Part shown: one piece after another, positions 1 through 7,508 of the stretch
Layout of the letters: every line of letters begins with the position of its first letter
Numbering within the stretch: position 1 is the first letter of the stretch
DNA from: Bacteroidia bacterium
GTDB taxonomy: Bacteria > Bacteroidota > Bacteroidia > Chitinophagales > Chitinophagaceae
NCBI GenBank assembly: GCA_030427635.1
Contig: JAUIBA010000005.1
Location: forward strand, 1-64,000
Direction: 5' to 3'
DNA length: 64,000 nt
Position numbers and translations under genes: made by a program
Notes under the pieces: model-generated
Told to the model about the DNA's origin: nothing
Seen by the model: only the letters and a program-made list of their open reading frames with translations
Database searches by the model: none

Positions 1-180
1 CGTCTAAGCATCAGTCTTATTGCTGGCAGGTTGCTCTCCAGCAGAGCCCGCTTCCTCTTCAAACTGACAGCCGTATATTAAATATATTTTCGCTAAAATT
101 CACCAACCATTTTTGGCCTCATTACCCAAAATCTGTATAACCTGGAAGTTTTCTGTCCGGGGAAAGGAGTAAAAGGCAGC
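1..180. other. Left-edge non-coding stretch
   Basis: I see no complete gene here. On the minus strand a 31-codon open tail ends with a stop at 4-6 and has a protein-like, Glu/Ala-rich end, but it is preceded directly by an in-frame TGA and has no start codon. It may be the remnant or frameshifted tail of a gene, or chance. Confidence 0.4.
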
Positions 181-627
181 TTATTTTTTGGCTGCTTTTT
201 TCTCCTTTTGCGTTTTCACAAGACGCGACACCCCCTTGTACGAGAGTTCTATAGCTTTCCACTTCAGATAGCTTATCAATACATCCTTACCTGCGGTAAG
301 CAAGGTGTCTTTTACCTTTTTACCTGGAGCAGGACCTTTTTGTCTGCTATTATCTGAGGGCGCATCACTATCGTCTGCCCTACGCGACAGCCAATCCTGC
401 ACAAGTCCCATAACCGGCCCTCCGAATGTACCTGCCAGCGGCATTACTTTGGATACTATACCTGACACAAACGGTATTTTACTTACAATGTCAAGGCTGC
501 TGCCAGCCTCTTCCATTAGCTCATCTATCTGCACCAGCCCCTCTTCCTCCATCTGTACACGCTGTTTTATCAGCTTGCGCTTTTCGGCCTCCAGGGCTGC
601 CATACTGTATATTTTCTTTCCGTACAT
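181..627 (-). CDS. Unknown Lys-rich protein, third gene of a small envelope operon
   Basis: I do not recognise this 148-residue protein. The first ~40 residues are highly charged and probably helical (EAEKRKLIKQRVQMEEEG), the middle (about 50-80) is moderately hydrophobic and glycine-containing, and the end is Lys-rich (QKEKKAAKK). There is no signal peptide. It lies 21 bp downstream of a holin-X-like gene and behind a YtxH-like gene, all on the minus strand, so the three are probably co-transcribed and act together at the inner membrane. Function is unknown; a membrane-associated stress role is only a guess from the neighbours. Confidence 0.7.
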   Translation of the reverse strand: MYGKKIYSMAALEAEKRKLIKQRVQMEEEGLVQIDELMEEAGSSLDIVSKIPFVSGIVSKVMPLAGTFGGPVMGLVQDWLSRRADDSDAPSDNSRQKGPAPGKKVKDTLLTAGKDVLISYLKWKAIELSYKGVSRLVKTQKEKKAAKK

Positions 628-648
628 CAGATTACAGTATTGTCAGCA

Positions 649-1002
649 TTATGAATTAGTGTCTTTTTCATCTTCTTCTGTAGTCATCACCTCTACCAGC
701 GAGTCGGCAAAGAAGCTTGTTATAGGCCTCCGCAGCAGCACTACCAGTATCAGCAGTACTACGTACACCCCTGTGGTAAGAAAAAATGACCCTACAGCAG
801 AGATACCCATATCGAGAAACACATTGGTAAGCCCGAAGCCAATGAATAATACGATGCAAAAGAGAATGAGCAGTGCTATAAGTGCAAACAGCAGATAGCT
901 GACGACACGGGCCGTGCGTCCTATCACACTTATTTTCAGTATGTCCAGGTGCAGTTCCAGGTAGCGGCTTATACGCTCCTTTACACCCGCGAAGATGCTC
1001 AT
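649..1002 (-). CDS. Holin-X-like (phage holin superfamily III type) small membrane protein
   Basis: This 117-residue protein has an amphipathic start (VKERISRYLELHLDILKISV) and two strong membrane segments, about residues 32-60 and 68-92, followed by an acidic tail (TTEEDEKDTNS). That layout matches the Phage_holin_3_6 / Actinobacterial holin-X family, which in Bacteroidota is chromosomal and not phage-linked; no phage genes are nearby. Its start is 10 bp after the stop of the YtxH-like gene and its stop is 21 bp before the next gene, so an operon is likely. The family name should not be read as proof of lytic activity. Confidence 0.75.
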   Translation of the reverse strand: MSIFAGVKERISRYLELHLDILKISVIGRTARVVSYLLFALIALLILFCIVLFIGFGLTNVFLDMGISAVGSFFLTTGVYVVLLILVVLLRRPITSFFADSLVEVMTTEEDEKDTNS

Positions 1003-1012
1003 ATTGTCTTTT

Positions 1013-1204
1013 TTATGCGTAGATGTTCTCTTCGATATCTGCCGGTGTCTTTCCCAGCTTATCCTTAATATTGTTCAGGCCGCTTTTCAGCTTTTCCATA
1101 TCCTCACGGCGCTTGTCTTTGTCGGTAGCCAGCAGGTAGCCTACTGCTACGCCTACCACTACGCCAGCAAACAGCGTAGCTACAGTGTTACTCATTTTTG
1201 CCAT
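1013..1204 (-). CDS. YtxH-like small membrane protein
   Basis: A 63-residue protein with one N-terminal glycine-rich membrane helix (about residues 8-27, VATLFAGVVVGVAVGYLLA), followed by a charged stretch (TDKDKRREDMEKLKSG) and a helical tail. This is the usual form of YtxH-domain (gas-vesicle GvpP-like) proteins. A second Met three codons in (1195) is an alternative start. It heads the minus-strand trio with the holin-X-like gene and the unknown Lys-rich gene. YtxH proteins are widespread and mostly uncharacterised, often stress-linked. Confidence 0.75.
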   Translation of the reverse strand: MAKMSNTVATLFAGVVVGVAVGYLLATDKDKRREDMEKLKSGLNNIKDKLGKTPADIEENIYA

Positions 1205-1316
1205 AAATTCTGAGATTAACTTGGTTCAGATTGTAAAGTTCACTAAAGTTATCGTATCCAGCAAACCCGGAGTGCCTATCTGCACACACAACTACCTTTT
1301 TTCACATTTTATTCTG

Positions 1317-1889
1317 TTATTTCAGGTAATAGCGGTTTTCCTCTATGTACTTTTCCACCGCCCCAGGTACAATATATTTTATTGATTTCTGCTCTTTCAG
1401 CTGTCTGCGTATGTAGGTAGATGATATGTGCAGTAAAGGAGCATCCAGCAGTTGCACCTGTGCTCCATACCTGTCCTCCACCTCAAAACCCGGCCTGTTA
1501 TATACAATGAACGAGTAGCGCTCCACAAGTGTTTCAAAGTTCTTCCACCTGGGTAGGTTCTGGAAGCTATCAGCTCCCATTACTACAGAAAACTTCTCCA
1601 GAGGAAACTTTTCTGTAAGGTAGGCCAGCGTATCAATTGTATAGGACGGCTTAGGCAGATGAAACTCCACATTACTGGCCCTGAATTTCGGATTATCCTC
1701 TATTGCAATATTTACCAGATGCAGCCTGTCGTATTCATTAAGCAATGAATGAGAGTCTTTCAGTGGATTATGTGGAGAAACAACAAACCATATCTTGTCC
1801 ACATCTGTATGGTTCACTACATGATTTGCTACAATAAGATGTCCCGTATGAACAGGGTTAAAACTGCCGAAATATAATCCGATATGCAT
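1317..1889 (-). CDS. nadD: Nicotinate-nucleotide adenylyltransferase
   Basis: NadD adenylates nicotinate mononucleotide with ATP to form deamido-NAD in the cytoplasm, a step of NAD synthesis. The 190-residue length is normal for the family. The nucleotidyltransferase signature is visible: GSFNPVHTGHL at residues 8-18 (the HxGH-type ATP site), the substrate-pocket MGADSF at 104-109, and the ISSTYIRRQL motif at 155-164. It stands alone on the minus strand, with about 160 bp of non-coding DNA separating its start from the ccmF stop and about 110 bp to the YtxH-like gene. Confidence 0.95.
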   Translation of the reverse strand: MHIGLYFGSFNPVHTGHLIVANHVVNHTDVDKIWFVVSPHNPLKDSHSLLNEYDRLHLVNIAIEDNPKFRASNVEFHLPKPSYTIDTLAYLTEKFPLEKFSVVMGADSFQNLPRWKNFETLVERYSFIVYNRPGFEVEDRYGAQVQLLDAPLLHISSTYIRRQLKEQKSIKYIVPGAVEKYIEENRYYLK

Positions 1890-2048
1890 ATAGTATGTTG
1901 TGTGACCTGGAGTTGATAAAGTACCTGTAAAAAGCCACGCAAAACTACCACATAAACCCTAAAACTCTGTTACCAAATTACTGCATTACCATACAAATGC
2001 GGAAACAGAAGCCATGATATGTTTGCCTGCACATTTGTCAACACCTGC

Positions 2049-4529
2049 TTACAGCGCCCCCTTACGAGACACAACATCAGTAATGCTGATAATAAAGCCA
2101 AATACCATTAATATTACACCTATCCACAGTACATTAATGTACGGGAATACAAGCGCCTTCAGTACTATAAAGTCATCCATAGGGTTCGTCTGTCTTACCT
2201 GCACATCTACCGTAGCAGAGTCTTTAGAATAAACATTAAGCGAACCAAACCTTGCATACAGCCCCATTGCCTCCACAGTATCATCTATCTGAATAATATA
2301 CTGCCTGTCACGCAGCACATAGATAGGCGCTATTTCCTGCTTTAATCCATTCACATCATATACCGACAGACGTGCCTTTACAGCCAGGTCTCCTTCTGCC
2401 GACTGATAACGTTTGTCTTTTATGTCATTACTGAATCCATTAAATATCATGTATCCGTTATTCAGATATACAGAGTCTCCCACCTTCTGCACCGTATGTG
2501 AGAGGTACGTACTGGTATCGTTCTTTTCTTTATCTGCAGCACTGTTGATATAAGTGAAAATATCTCTGTTCCAGTAATGCTTTGTTGAAGGATTAGCACT
2601 GAACCCTTTTTCCCCTTTCGGGTTCATAAATGCATCAGGATACAGCATAAAGCTTTCTGTAACCACTTTGGAAATACTGTCCCGCTTCTCAAACAACACT
2701 TTGTAATAGGTACGGAGGTCCTTTCCCGACACAGAGCTATCACCTATATACGTAGCCCAATACTCCCCCATAGCAACAGGCATACCACGGAACATGATTA
2801 CATTTTCCATGTTCTCCTTTATCGTTTCATTCTGAGAGTTTTTCTTTAAACCAAATGACATACCACTGGTATTCAATGATATAGCATGCTTATTGTAAGA
2901 AGAAAGTAAAATGCCCATGAGCATAATCGCAAATCCCCAGTGGGCTACAGATGGTCCCATTTTCTTCAGCTTTCCCTTCTGCACGGTAATACCATAGGCT
3001 ATGCTGGCTATTATACCAAAACATGCAGCAAACAAAAGTAACAGATGCGGGCCCGATGATATTTCCTGACCTAATGCTATGAGCGCAGTAAATACCAATG
3101 CTGCTGCCCCTGATATACCCAGCTGCTTCCCCAGCTTACGGCTATCAGTCTTTTTGTACTTCATATAGAGTACCATTGATGATAACAGGCATACAATTAT
3201 TGCTACCCATATCTGAATGTTATTGTAATGCGCTACAGGATCTGTAGGTGGCGCAAACTCTTTTCCGGTAATCCATTTTGCCAGTGGCGCCCATACCGGT
3301 ATAGAGGTTGTAATGGCAATCTCCACTGATGACAAAAACAGTATAACAGCGCCTACAAACATCCAGAACTCGCGCGAAAGCAACTCTTCTTCCGACTGTA
3401 CCCGGGGTACTTTTTTCCACCGCCACACCAGCATAGCTACAGACAATACCAGGAGTAATCCTATAACAGCCAGCAGATGGTAGGTAAGTGCCGTGCCATC
3501 ACCTGTAAATGCATGTACAGAGGTCTTGCCCAGGATTCCGGTACGGGTAAGGAATGTGGAGTACCAGATAAGCAGATGCGTAAGCAGCAATAGCACAAAA
3601 GTGATGATGAATGCCCTTTTGGTACTGCGGTATACAAGCAGTGTATGCAGGCCACCTATCAGTGTGAGCCACGGCACAAGAGATGCATTTTCTACCGGGT
3701 CCCATGCCCAGTAGCCGCCAAAATTGAGCGACTCATAAGCCCATGCACCACCCATCATAATACCTGTACCCAGTATGGCACCACCCGCCAGAGACCATGC
3801 TATAAGTGGCTTTATAAAACTCTGATAATCGCCCTTCCACAGTGCTGCTATACAATATGCAAAAGGTATAAGAGTAAGCGCAAAACCCAGGAAAAGTATA
3901 GGAGGGTGAATGACCATCCAGTAGTTCTGCAGTAGTACGTTCAGCCCGTTGCCATCTGTTACTGACCGCATATAGTCCGGAGTGGAGAAGATAGGCGCAT
4001 TCTGCATAGCATGGCGCAGCAGCATAAATGGTGTGCTGCCTATCTTAATGTCCGGCCCGAAATACAGCCCCAGTATCATAGTACAGAGCAATACCTGCAC
4101 CAGTGCAATGATGGCCATGGTACGCGATTCCAGATGCTTTGCGGTACGCATCACTACCAGGCCCAGTATAGCATGCCAGAATGTCCATAGCATAAAACTA
4201 CCCTGCTGCCCTTCCCAGAAGCAGGAAAGCAGGTATTCTGAAGGCATATCCAGCGAGGAATGCTCCCACGCATAGTGATACTCAAACAGGTGATGGGTAA
4301 TGATATAAAACAACGCACCGAAAATCATGATTACAGACAGCGCATGTGTCATGAATGACCACCGGCCCATATTCAGCCATTTCCTGCTTACAATGCTATC
4401 ATGCTCAGTACGGGCAGCAGAGAAGTAACTGAACGTACTTAAAAGTGCTGCTACAAAGGAGAGGATAACAAAAAAATGACCCAGTTGCCCGGGCCACAAA
4501 TGCTCTCCTGTATATTGAATAGTGTTCAT
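2049..4529 (-). CDS. ccmF: CcmF/CcsA-family cytochrome c haem lyase
   Basis: A large (826 residues) polytopic membrane protein of the haem-handling superfamily that joins haem to apocytochrome c on the outer face of the inner membrane. It has the tryptophan-rich haem signature GGYWAWDPVENASLVPWL (residues 271-288), CFWEGQQGSFMLW at 103-115 and the IHPP motif near 207-210. About a dozen membrane segments fill the first ~550 residues, a periplasmic domain spans about 555-790, and one last helix follows. It lies 45 bp downstream of ccmE, consistent with haem passing from CcmE to CcmF. No other ccm genes are in the window. Annotation pipelines may call it CcsA; the pairing with CcmE favours CcmF. 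Confidence 0.9.
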   Translation of the reverse strand: MNTIQYTGEHLWPGQLGHFFVILSFVAALLSTFSYFSAARTEHDSIVSRKWLNMGRWSFMTHALSVIMIFGALFYIITHHLFEYHYAWEHSSLDMPSEYLLSCFWEGQQGSFMLWTFWHAILGLVVMRTAKHLESRTMAIIALVQVLLCTMILGLYFGPDIKIGSTPFMLLRHAMQNAPIFSTPDYMRSVTDGNGLNVLLQNYWMVIHPPILFLGFALTLIPFAYCIAALWKGDYQSFIKPLIAWSLAGGAILGTGIMMGGAWAYESLNFGGYWAWDPVENASLVPWLTLIGGLHTLLVYRSTKRAFIITFVLLLLTHLLIWYSTFLTRTGILGKTSVHAFTGDGTALTYHLLAVIGLLLVLSVAMLVWRWKKVPRVQSEEELLSREFWMFVGAVILFLSSVEIAITTSIPVWAPLAKWITGKEFAPPTDPVAHYNNIQIWVAIIVCLLSSMVLYMKYKKTDSRKLGKQLGISGAAALVFTALIALGQEISSGPHLLLLFAACFGIIASIAYGITVQKGKLKKMGPSVAHWGFAIMLMGILLSSYNKHAISLNTSGMSFGLKKNSQNETIKENMENVIMFRGMPVAMGEYWATYIGDSSVSGKDLRTYYKVLFEKRDSISKVVTESFMLYPDAFMNPKGEKGFSANPSTKHYWNRDIFTYINSAADKEKNDTSTYLSHTVQKVGDSVYLNNGYMIFNGFSNDIKDKRYQSAEGDLAVKARLSVYDVNGLKQEIAPIYVLRDRQYIIQIDDTVEAMGLYARFGSLNVYSKDSATVDVQVRQTNPMDDFIVLKALVFPYINVLWIGVILMVFGFIISITDVVSRKGAL

Positions 4530-4574
4530 TGAATAATTTGAAAAAGCTACAATTCAGTCATATAAAAGAACTCA

Positions 4575-4967
4575 CTAGCCGTTACCTACAGCAATCTGAT
4601 CTTTTTTGTATTTGGATGGGCATTTCATCTGAATGCGGGAACAATGGAAAGTTTCGCCATCCATGTATCCCATCATTACTATCTGCTCAGACTTTTCAAT
4701 ATCTCTCGGTTTTTCACCATTGAAAATAACCTTACTCTTATTACCAGCCTTATCTGTAGCAAAAAATGTAAAATGGTTTGCATCTACTTTGGGGTCGTAA
4801 TGCATAGCCTGAGTAGTATCCAGATTGCCTATTATGTAATAGCTTTTACGGGGCTCTCTTGCAGCAGATTCAAAGGTTTCGTATGAGCTAAAATCGCCGA
4901 ATATGCTGATAAGTGCAGCAATTGCTGCCATAATAAGAACTAATAAAACAATGTGTGTCTTTTTCAT
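4575..4967 (-). CDS. ccmE: Cytochrome c maturation haem chaperone CcmE, CxxxY variant
   Basis: CcmE is a periplasmic haem chaperone anchored by one N-terminal helix (residues 5-24 here). The 130-residue length and OB-fold-like body fit the family (IGNLD, HFTFFATDK, VIFNGEKP, VMMGYMDGETF). In most CcmE proteins haem is bound covalently by a histidine in an HxxxY motif; here the equivalent site reads KCPSKY, giving Cys116 and Tyr120 (codon of Cys at 4620-4622). The Cys-type motif is known from the variant system described in archaea and some sulphate reducers. It precedes ccmF by 45 bp in the same direction. A minus-strand TAACTTTG at 5028-5035 may be its -7 element. Confidence 0.85.
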   Translation of the reverse strand: MKKTHIVLLVLIMAAIAALISIFGDFSSYETFESAAREPRKSYYIIGNLDTTQAMHYDPKVDANHFTFFATDKAGNKSKVIFNGEKPRDIEKSEQIVMMGYMDGETFHCSRIQMKCPSKYKKDQIAVGNG

Positions 4968-5150
4968 CCTCTTTTCCTGTTATGTTCCAGAAACATACGG
5001 GCATTACCCTATATTCTGGCAATGCCGCAAAGTTAATGCATACATGACTATGAAAATGCAGCAACGACTTGCAGTTGTCAGTGAATTGTCTTTTTCTGAA
5101 ATTCCCTGTCTGAAGTTGTTTTGTTAAGCAATTCAGGAATGTGAAAGATT

Positions 5151-5384
5151 TTATGAGAATAGCTTTTCTGTATACCGTCCCCGCTCTGTAAGCGAAATGG
5201 TCTTATTGCGCATATCGTACTTTATCAGACCCAGATCCTGAAGAAAGTCCAGATAAAAGTCCAGATTCTCATGATATGGTTGTTCTATTTCACTCTTAAG
5301 ATATTCCCAGCAGTCGGCATAAGGTGCATTTACCCTTGTACATTTTCGGCGAATGGTATCAAGTACAACATTGAAAATATTCAT
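5151..5384 (-). CDS. Small unknown protein, possibly winged-helix
   Basis: An unrecognised 77-residue protein. The second half (FLQDLGLIKYDMRNKTISLTERGRYTEKLF) has the look of a winged-helix wing: a helix ending in DLGLI, a short beta hairpin and a LTERGR tail, as in small transcriptional regulators or their fragments. It has no signal peptide or membrane segment. It lies 183 bp upstream of ccmE on the same strand with its own start, so it need not be co-transcribed. The coding assignment rests on a clean open frame and plausible composition only. Confidence 0.6.
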   Translation of the reverse strand: MNIFNVVLDTIRRKCTRVNAPYADCWEYLKSEIEQPYHENLDFYLDFLQDLGLIKYDMRNKTISLTERGRYTEKLFS

Positions 5385-5606
5385 AGAAGACTCAGGAGTT
5401 TTTGCGAGTGAAACAGATATATGTAAAGTTATGGGATTGTTACAACAATGAACAAATAATTTATTTTTAAATTACAAAGAGCCAATTAACATTTGTACGA
5501 TAAGTAAAAAGGGACAATCGATTGCTGTAAACAAATACCAGGCATATCGTTAAATCTGCCAGCTATCAATACCCCAGAATAGTTACGGTTATTAACTTCG
5601 CGGGCC
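5385..5606. other. Divergent intergenic region
   Basis: AT-rich stretch of 222 bp between a minus-strand unknown gene and the plus-strand HAD phosphatase; it should hold both promoters. TTAACTTCG just before the HAD start is a weak match to the -7 element. Nothing else stands out. Confidence 0.4.
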
Positions 5607-6254
5607 ATGATACAAGCTGTAATATTTGATATGGATGGCCTGCTGCTGGACACAGAGCCGCTGTGGGGTACCAGCATGCTGGAGGTAGCAGGTAAAAACA
5701 ATATTCCTATCACCCGTGAAAAATTCAGAGAAACTACCGGACTGCGCATATATGAAGTTACCGAGCATTGGGCGGCATACTACCCCTGGGAGGGCAAAAG
5801 TGCTGCTGATGTGGCAGAGGAAATACTGGACCATATTATTGCATCGGCCAGAGATAACGCTACCGTAATGAGCGGTGTAATAAAAACACTGGAATTACTG
5901 AAGCAAAAAGGCCTGAAAATAGGTCTGGCATCATCTTCTCCGTCCAGAATGATAAATGAATTGGTAGCACACTTTGGCCTTACACACTACTTTGATGTCA
6001 TTACCTCTGCCGATGTGGTGGAGCTGGGCAAGCCTCACCCCGCTGTGTTTCTCCACTGTGCACGCTCACTTGGTGTACGCCCTACCGACTGTATGGTACT
6101 GGAAGACTCGGTAAATGGGATGATAGCAGCCATTGCTGCCCGTATGAAAGTAACCGTCATACCCGCTAGCCACGACTACAACGACCCCAGATTTCTACTA
6201 GCAGATAATAAACTGGTGAGCATGGATGACTTTAATGAGTTATTACTCCGATAG
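5607..6254 (+). CDS. HAD-superfamily sugar-phosphate phosphatase (YniC/beta-phosphoglucomutase-like)
   Basis: A 215-residue cytoplasmic HAD hydrolase. Motif I is FDMDGLLLDTEPLW (nucleophile Asp8, acid/base Asp10), motif II is the Ser of GLASSSP, motif III the Lys of LGKPHPAVF, and motif IV LEDSVNGMIAA. The helical cap between motifs I and II (residues 16-85) places it in subfamily I, closest to 2-deoxyglucose-6-phosphatase YniC/HxpB and beta-phosphoglucomutase. The exact substrate cannot be read from sequence. It precedes an alpha/beta hydrolase gene by 50 bp on the same strand and may be co-transcribed with it. Confidence 0.85.
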   Translation: MIQAVIFDMDGLLLDTEPLWGTSMLEVAGKNNIPITREKFRETTGLRIYEVTEHWAAYYPWEGKSAADVAEEILDHIIASARDNATVMSGVIKTLELLKQKGLKIGLASSSPSRMINELVAHFGLTHYFDVITSADVVELGKPHPAVFLHCARSLGVRPTDCMVLEDSVNGMIAAIAARMKVTVIPASHDYNDPRFLLADNKLVSMDDFNELLLR

Positions 6255-6304
6255 TTCATCTTTTTTTGAAAACTACCTTAATTTTCTGACTAAATTTTAC
6301 TCCT

Positions 6305-6997
6305 ATGGAAAGCTTATTGTTACTTCATGGAGCTGTGGGCTCAGGTGCCCAGCTGCAGCCTCTGGCCAGTCGCCTTGCCACACTGTACGATGTACACATA
6401 ATTACATTCTCAGGTCATGGAGGCTCTCCTATGCCTCATTCAGCTTTTTCCATACAGATGTTTGCTGCAGATGTGCTCAACTACATGAGTAAAGCCGGCA
6501 TAGAAAAAGCATGCATATTCGGGTACAGCATGGGAGGCTATGTAGGCATGTATATGGCACGCCACTATGCCGACAAAGTAAGTAAAATAGTTACGCTGGC
6601 TACTAAGTTCTACTGGGATGCTGCCATTGCTGCTAAAGAAGTGCAGATGCTGGACCCTGCAAAAATTGAAACAAAACTCCCGTCCTTCGCCGAAACACTG
6701 GAAAAAAGGCATGCTCCCGAAGACTGGAAAGATGTACTGAAGCGTACCGCACTTATGATGACAGACCTGGGTAGTGACAATGCGCTGAAGACTACCGACC
6801 ATGCCGCTATACACGTACCATCCCTGCTCATGCTGGGTGACCGTGACAAAATGGTATCAATAGAAGAAACACTTGCTGTATACAGAGCGCTGCCATCGGC
6901 ACAGCTGTGCATACTGCCAGGTACACCCCACCCCATAGAGCAGATGGATATAGAGCTGGTATCATCATTAGGTATCCGCTTTCTCACCAGCCACTAG
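6305..6997 (+). CDS. Alpha/beta-hydrolase fold protein
   Basis: A 230-residue cytoplasmic alpha/beta hydrolase. The oxyanion-site HGAVGSG (residues 8-14) and the nucleophile elbow GYSMGG (Ser75) are clear; the acid is probably Asp179 or Asp181 in LGDRDKMV and the base His209 in GTPHP. The cap region is short. This resembles small carboxylesterases and MhpC/MenH-like hydrolases, but the substrate is not evident. It follows the HAD gene closely and its end overlaps the open frame leading into the BlaI-type repressor, although that gene's true start is about 95 bp further on. Confidence 0.85.
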   Translation: MESLLLLHGAVGSGAQLQPLASRLATLYDVHIITFSGHGGSPMPHSAFSIQMFAADVLNYMSKAGIEKACIFGYSMGGYVGMYMARHYADKVSKIVTLATKFYWDAAIAAKEVQMLDPAKIETKLPSFAETLEKRHAPEDWKDVLKRTALMMTDLGSDNALKTTDHAAIHVPSLLMLGDRDKMVSIEETLAVYRALPSAQLCILPGTPHPIEQMDIELVSSLGIRFLTSH

Positions 6998-7040
6998 CCT
7001 GCCTTTCTGTTAAAGAATATCTAAAAGGTATTCTCCTGTT

Positions 7041-7086
7041 TTTGTTTACGAAAATATTCGTAGGTTTGCTTACGAAACAATTCGTA
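7041..7086 (+). promoter_or_regulatory. Promoter of the blaI-M56 pair with two repressor-like dyads
   Basis: Two copies of the inverted repeat TACGAA-N4-TTCGTA lie at 7047-7062 and 7071-7086, with starts 24 bp apart. A Bacteroidota-type -7 element TAGGTTTG (7061-7068) sits between them, with a TTTG at 7041-7044 as a -33 candidate (16-bp spacer, a little short). The repressor gene starts at 7093, seven bases after the second dyad. BlaI/MecI proteins are known to bind dyads in their own promoters, so these are probably autoregulatory operators. The repeats are seen; the binding is inferred. Confidence 0.75.
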
Positions 7087-7092
7087 GAACAG

Positions 7093-7482
7093 ATGCACAT
7101 GAGTAATACGATAAAGCCTACTGAAAGTGAGCTGGAGATATTAAATATACTCTGGGAGAAAGGCCCATCCACAGTACGTGATGTACATGGTGAGCTGGAA
7201 AAGAATAAAGATGCCGGCTATACTACTACCCTGAAGCTGATGCAGATAATGCATGACAAAAAGCTGCTGAACCGTGACACCGGCGCCAAAAGCCATGTAT
7301 ACACTGCTGCCGTGTCGCAGCAAAAGACGCAGGGCCAGATGGTGAAGCGCTTCATTGATAATGTGTTTAATGGTTCGGCATCACAGCTGGTTATGCAGGC
7401 CCTGGGCAATCATAAAACAAATAAGGAAGAACTGGAGGAGATAAAAAGATATCTGGAGGAGATGGAGAAAAAACAGAAATAG
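7093..7482 (+). CDS. BlaI/MecI/CopY-family transcriptional repressor
   Basis: A winged-helix repressor of about 129 residues. The open frame extends further upstream, but the family begins at ...IKPTESELEILNILWEKGPSTVRDV, so the Met at 7093 (or 7099) is the start; the upstream part also overlaps the operators. LNILWEKG, TTTLKLMQIMHDKKLL (recognition helix) and the dimerisation tail with alternating Glu/Lys are typical. It lies 26 bp upstream of an M56 membrane protease gene, the standard BlaI-BlaR1 layout in which the protease relieves repression. No beta-lactamase gene is present nearby, so the regulon is not resistance by evidence here. The two TACGAA-N4-TTCGTA dyads in front suggest autoregulation. 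Confidence 0.92.
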   Translation: MHMSNTIKPTESELEILNILWEKGPSTVRDVHGELEKNKDAGYTTTLKLMQIMHDKKLLNRDTGAKSHVYTAAVSQQKTQGQMVKRFIDNVFNGSASQLVMQALGNHKTNKEELEEIKRYLEEMEKKQK

Positions 7483-7508
7483 TCCTGACAACAGCAAAAC
7501 CTGATATT

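Noticed and set aside
1-99. Possible C-terminal fragment of a minus-strand gene
   Set aside because: The tail is protein-like but an in-frame TGA precedes it and no start codon exists; too short to support a gene.
649-1002. Holin-like gene as sign of a prophage
   Set aside because: No capsid, integrase, lysin or tail genes nearby; the family is common as a chromosomal Bacteroidota membrane protein.
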